Shown one piece after another: positions 62,591-64,000 of a stretch of DNA of 64,000 bases; position 1 is the stretch's first letter; each line of letters opens with the position of its first letter. The stretch is from positions 386,897-450,896 of the forward strand of contig NW_027506903.1 of assembly GCF_052324685.1 (NCBI RefSeq). The letters run 5' to 3'. Below the pieces are notes generated by a model. That model searched no databases. It saw only the letters and a list, made by a program, of their open reading frames with translations, and was not told where the DNA came from. Position numbers and translations under genes: made by a program. The stretch comes from Brachyhypopomus gauderio. Lineage: Eukaryota; Chordata; Actinopteri; Gymnotiformes; Hypopomidae.

Positions 62591-64000
62591 TCATGCAAAT
62601 GATTTAATCTTCATGTTCTCGTGCTCTTCAGCACCGTTACACTGAGTACAGAGGTACCCGCTGGAAAGGTCAACGTATCTCTTTGTGGGCACCGCGTTTT
62701 GGACTTGGTTGTCAGAGCCGAGCGTGATGTTTGTCTTCGTTTTGTGCTCCAGCTGCATGTGACTCTGAGGGGGAAGGCCGAGGCACGCTCTGTGTGAAGA
62801 AAGCAAATGCATGTGACCTGCATCGTAAACCTCACGCCAAAGAGGGTAACTGCAAATTGAGTGCAGTTTATACCATTATACCCATTCATAAATTCTGTTC
62901 ACACAAAGTGGGCGTGGCACACCAACACATAGGACCCGCCCCCTGTACCTCATGATGTTTTCGATGCAGGCCCGTTGGCGGAAGAAGGCGTTGACCACTG
63001 GCGCCCCCTGTGGCATGAGGGGCGCCTTGCACAGGTAGCTGAGCAGGGACAGAACGCTATGGAAGGAGTGGAACTCCGGGTCCCCACGTGTGCAGAACGT
63101 GATCCTCTGACACAGCTCAGTGAGGATGACCAGGTCCAGGATGATCGGGCTGGCCAGCAGGGAGTCCTGAACAAACCACACACAATAAAAACAGCACTGT
63201 CAGCACTGGCATTTGTATTTACATACCAAATAAACAACAATTACAATGTTCTAGCATTGATGTAAGGTGGCATGACATGACATGACAAAGTCATCTAAAA
63301 GCTCACTTTGCAGGTATCTTGGCATTCCGATGCCATACTCAGTAGGCAAGCAACATCAAACTGTTAATACAGGTTTTATTGCACTACTGAATCAGCGCGT
63401 TCAAGATGTGCAATTACTCAGTAGCCCAATTACAAACTTACCTCACAGGTATTGTGCAGAGCAATGGTGTTGGTACCGCCCATCATAATCTCCGAGGTGT
63501 ACTCATCCATAGCACGCTTGCTGTCACCCACGTAGGGAACATATTTAATCACCACCTAATTTAACATAAAAGACCATTCAAAATGCAGGTCAATCAACAG
63601 CCAATCCGATAAATTATGTACTAACTCAATTACCCTCATTGTTAATGGCTATTATCTGTAATATTATAATCAAGGGTAATTCATTTTGATTGCCTAAGTC
63701 TTTTAGCCACAATCCACATCCTATTACTCACATGCATGTTTATACCCTGCTATAATGACACTAAACCATGCAACTGCACCCAAAATACAGCTGTTAGATG
63801 AACGTGTAATTTAAGTGATCTGGAATTGTGTCATGTGACTCCTAACGGAAGAATCGAGGAACAGACTCGTCTTACGAACTCACACAGTGGTCAGGTTTCT
63901 CCCCGGGCCTGTACAGCACCGGGTTGGACAGCACCATGTCATCCACCACGTTGCTCTTGGAGATCTCCTTAGAGCGGAACTGCTGGGGCGCGGACAGGTT
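62591..64000 (-). CDS. isyna1: Inositol-3-phosphate synthase 1, C-terminal four exons (partial)
   Basis: Exons in transcript order: 64000 (continuing off the edge)-63884, 63555-63442, 63166-62949, 62789-62591. Phases agree and the partial product is 215 residues. The enzyme converts glucose 6-phosphate to 1D-myo-inositol 3-phosphate in the cytosol using NAD+, the first step of inositol synthesis. Visible motifs are [71 protein letters not shown] and [23 protein letters not shown]. The lysines of the SKEISK and GDSK motifs correspond to catalytic lysines of the yeast enzyme. The tail after LEHKTK is poorly conserved and differs from human. The N-terminal NAD-binding half is outside the window. 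Confidence 0.97.

Overview
The window reads as a teleost fish nuclear chromosome segment. All recognisable genes are vertebrate genes split by GT-AG introns. The dispersed repeats are typical of fish: a Tc1-like transposon, an L2-like LINE tail, tRNA-derived SINEs, an hAT-like short element, and dense (AC)n and (GA)n microsatellites. I cannot name the species. No bacterial, plasmid, phage or CRISPR feature is visible.

Layout. Positions 1-43,200 hold no gene I can recognise. This stretch is rich in micro- and minisatellites: a 50-bp array at 18.95-20.15 kb, a 21-bp array at 23.36-24.41 kb, a 16-bp array at 27.87-28.07 kb and a very G-rich array at 28.26-29.94 kb. Between them are complex, AT-motif-rich or CpG-rich islands that look like candidate regulatory elements, and one CpG island at about 3.1-4.3 kb that may be the 5' end of a gene leaving the left edge. 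Mobile-element remnants sit at 8.6 kb (SINE), 13.1-14.8 kb (SINE and L2-like LINE) and 37.4-39.7 kb (Tc1-like element). The Tc1-like element has a short transposase segment expanded into a minisatellite, and an hAT-like element inserted in it.

The gene-dense right third carries jsrp1 (+, 43.8-45.9 kb), sf3a2 (-, 47.5-49.4 kb), plekhj1 (+, 50.5-51.7 kb), tpgs1 (-, 59.5-60.8 kb) and the 3' part of isyna1 (-, 62.6 kb to the right edge). I rebuilt complete coding exon sets with consistent phase for the first four. The jsrp1-sf3a2-plekhj1 order and orientations match human 19p13.3, except that AMH, which lies between SF3A2 and JSRP1 in human, is absent there. A decayed copy of tpgs1 exon 2 lies just downstream of tpgs1.

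The most unusual structure is a giant imperfect palindrome at 53,493-56,832, between plekhj1 and tpgs1. It is bounded by TTAA on both sides, has near-identical arms of about 1.15 kb, contains internal 250-bp direct repeats, and carries eight copies of a TGACGTAA (CRE-like) sequence. It looks like a fold-back non-autonomous DNA transposon family.

The genes do unrelated jobs: excitation-contraction coupling, U2 snRNP splicing, a PH-domain protein, tubulin polyglutamylation and inositol synthesis. They share only position. sf3a2 and plekhj1 are divergent and probably share a bidirectional promoter; jsrp1 and sf3a2 converge tail to tail.
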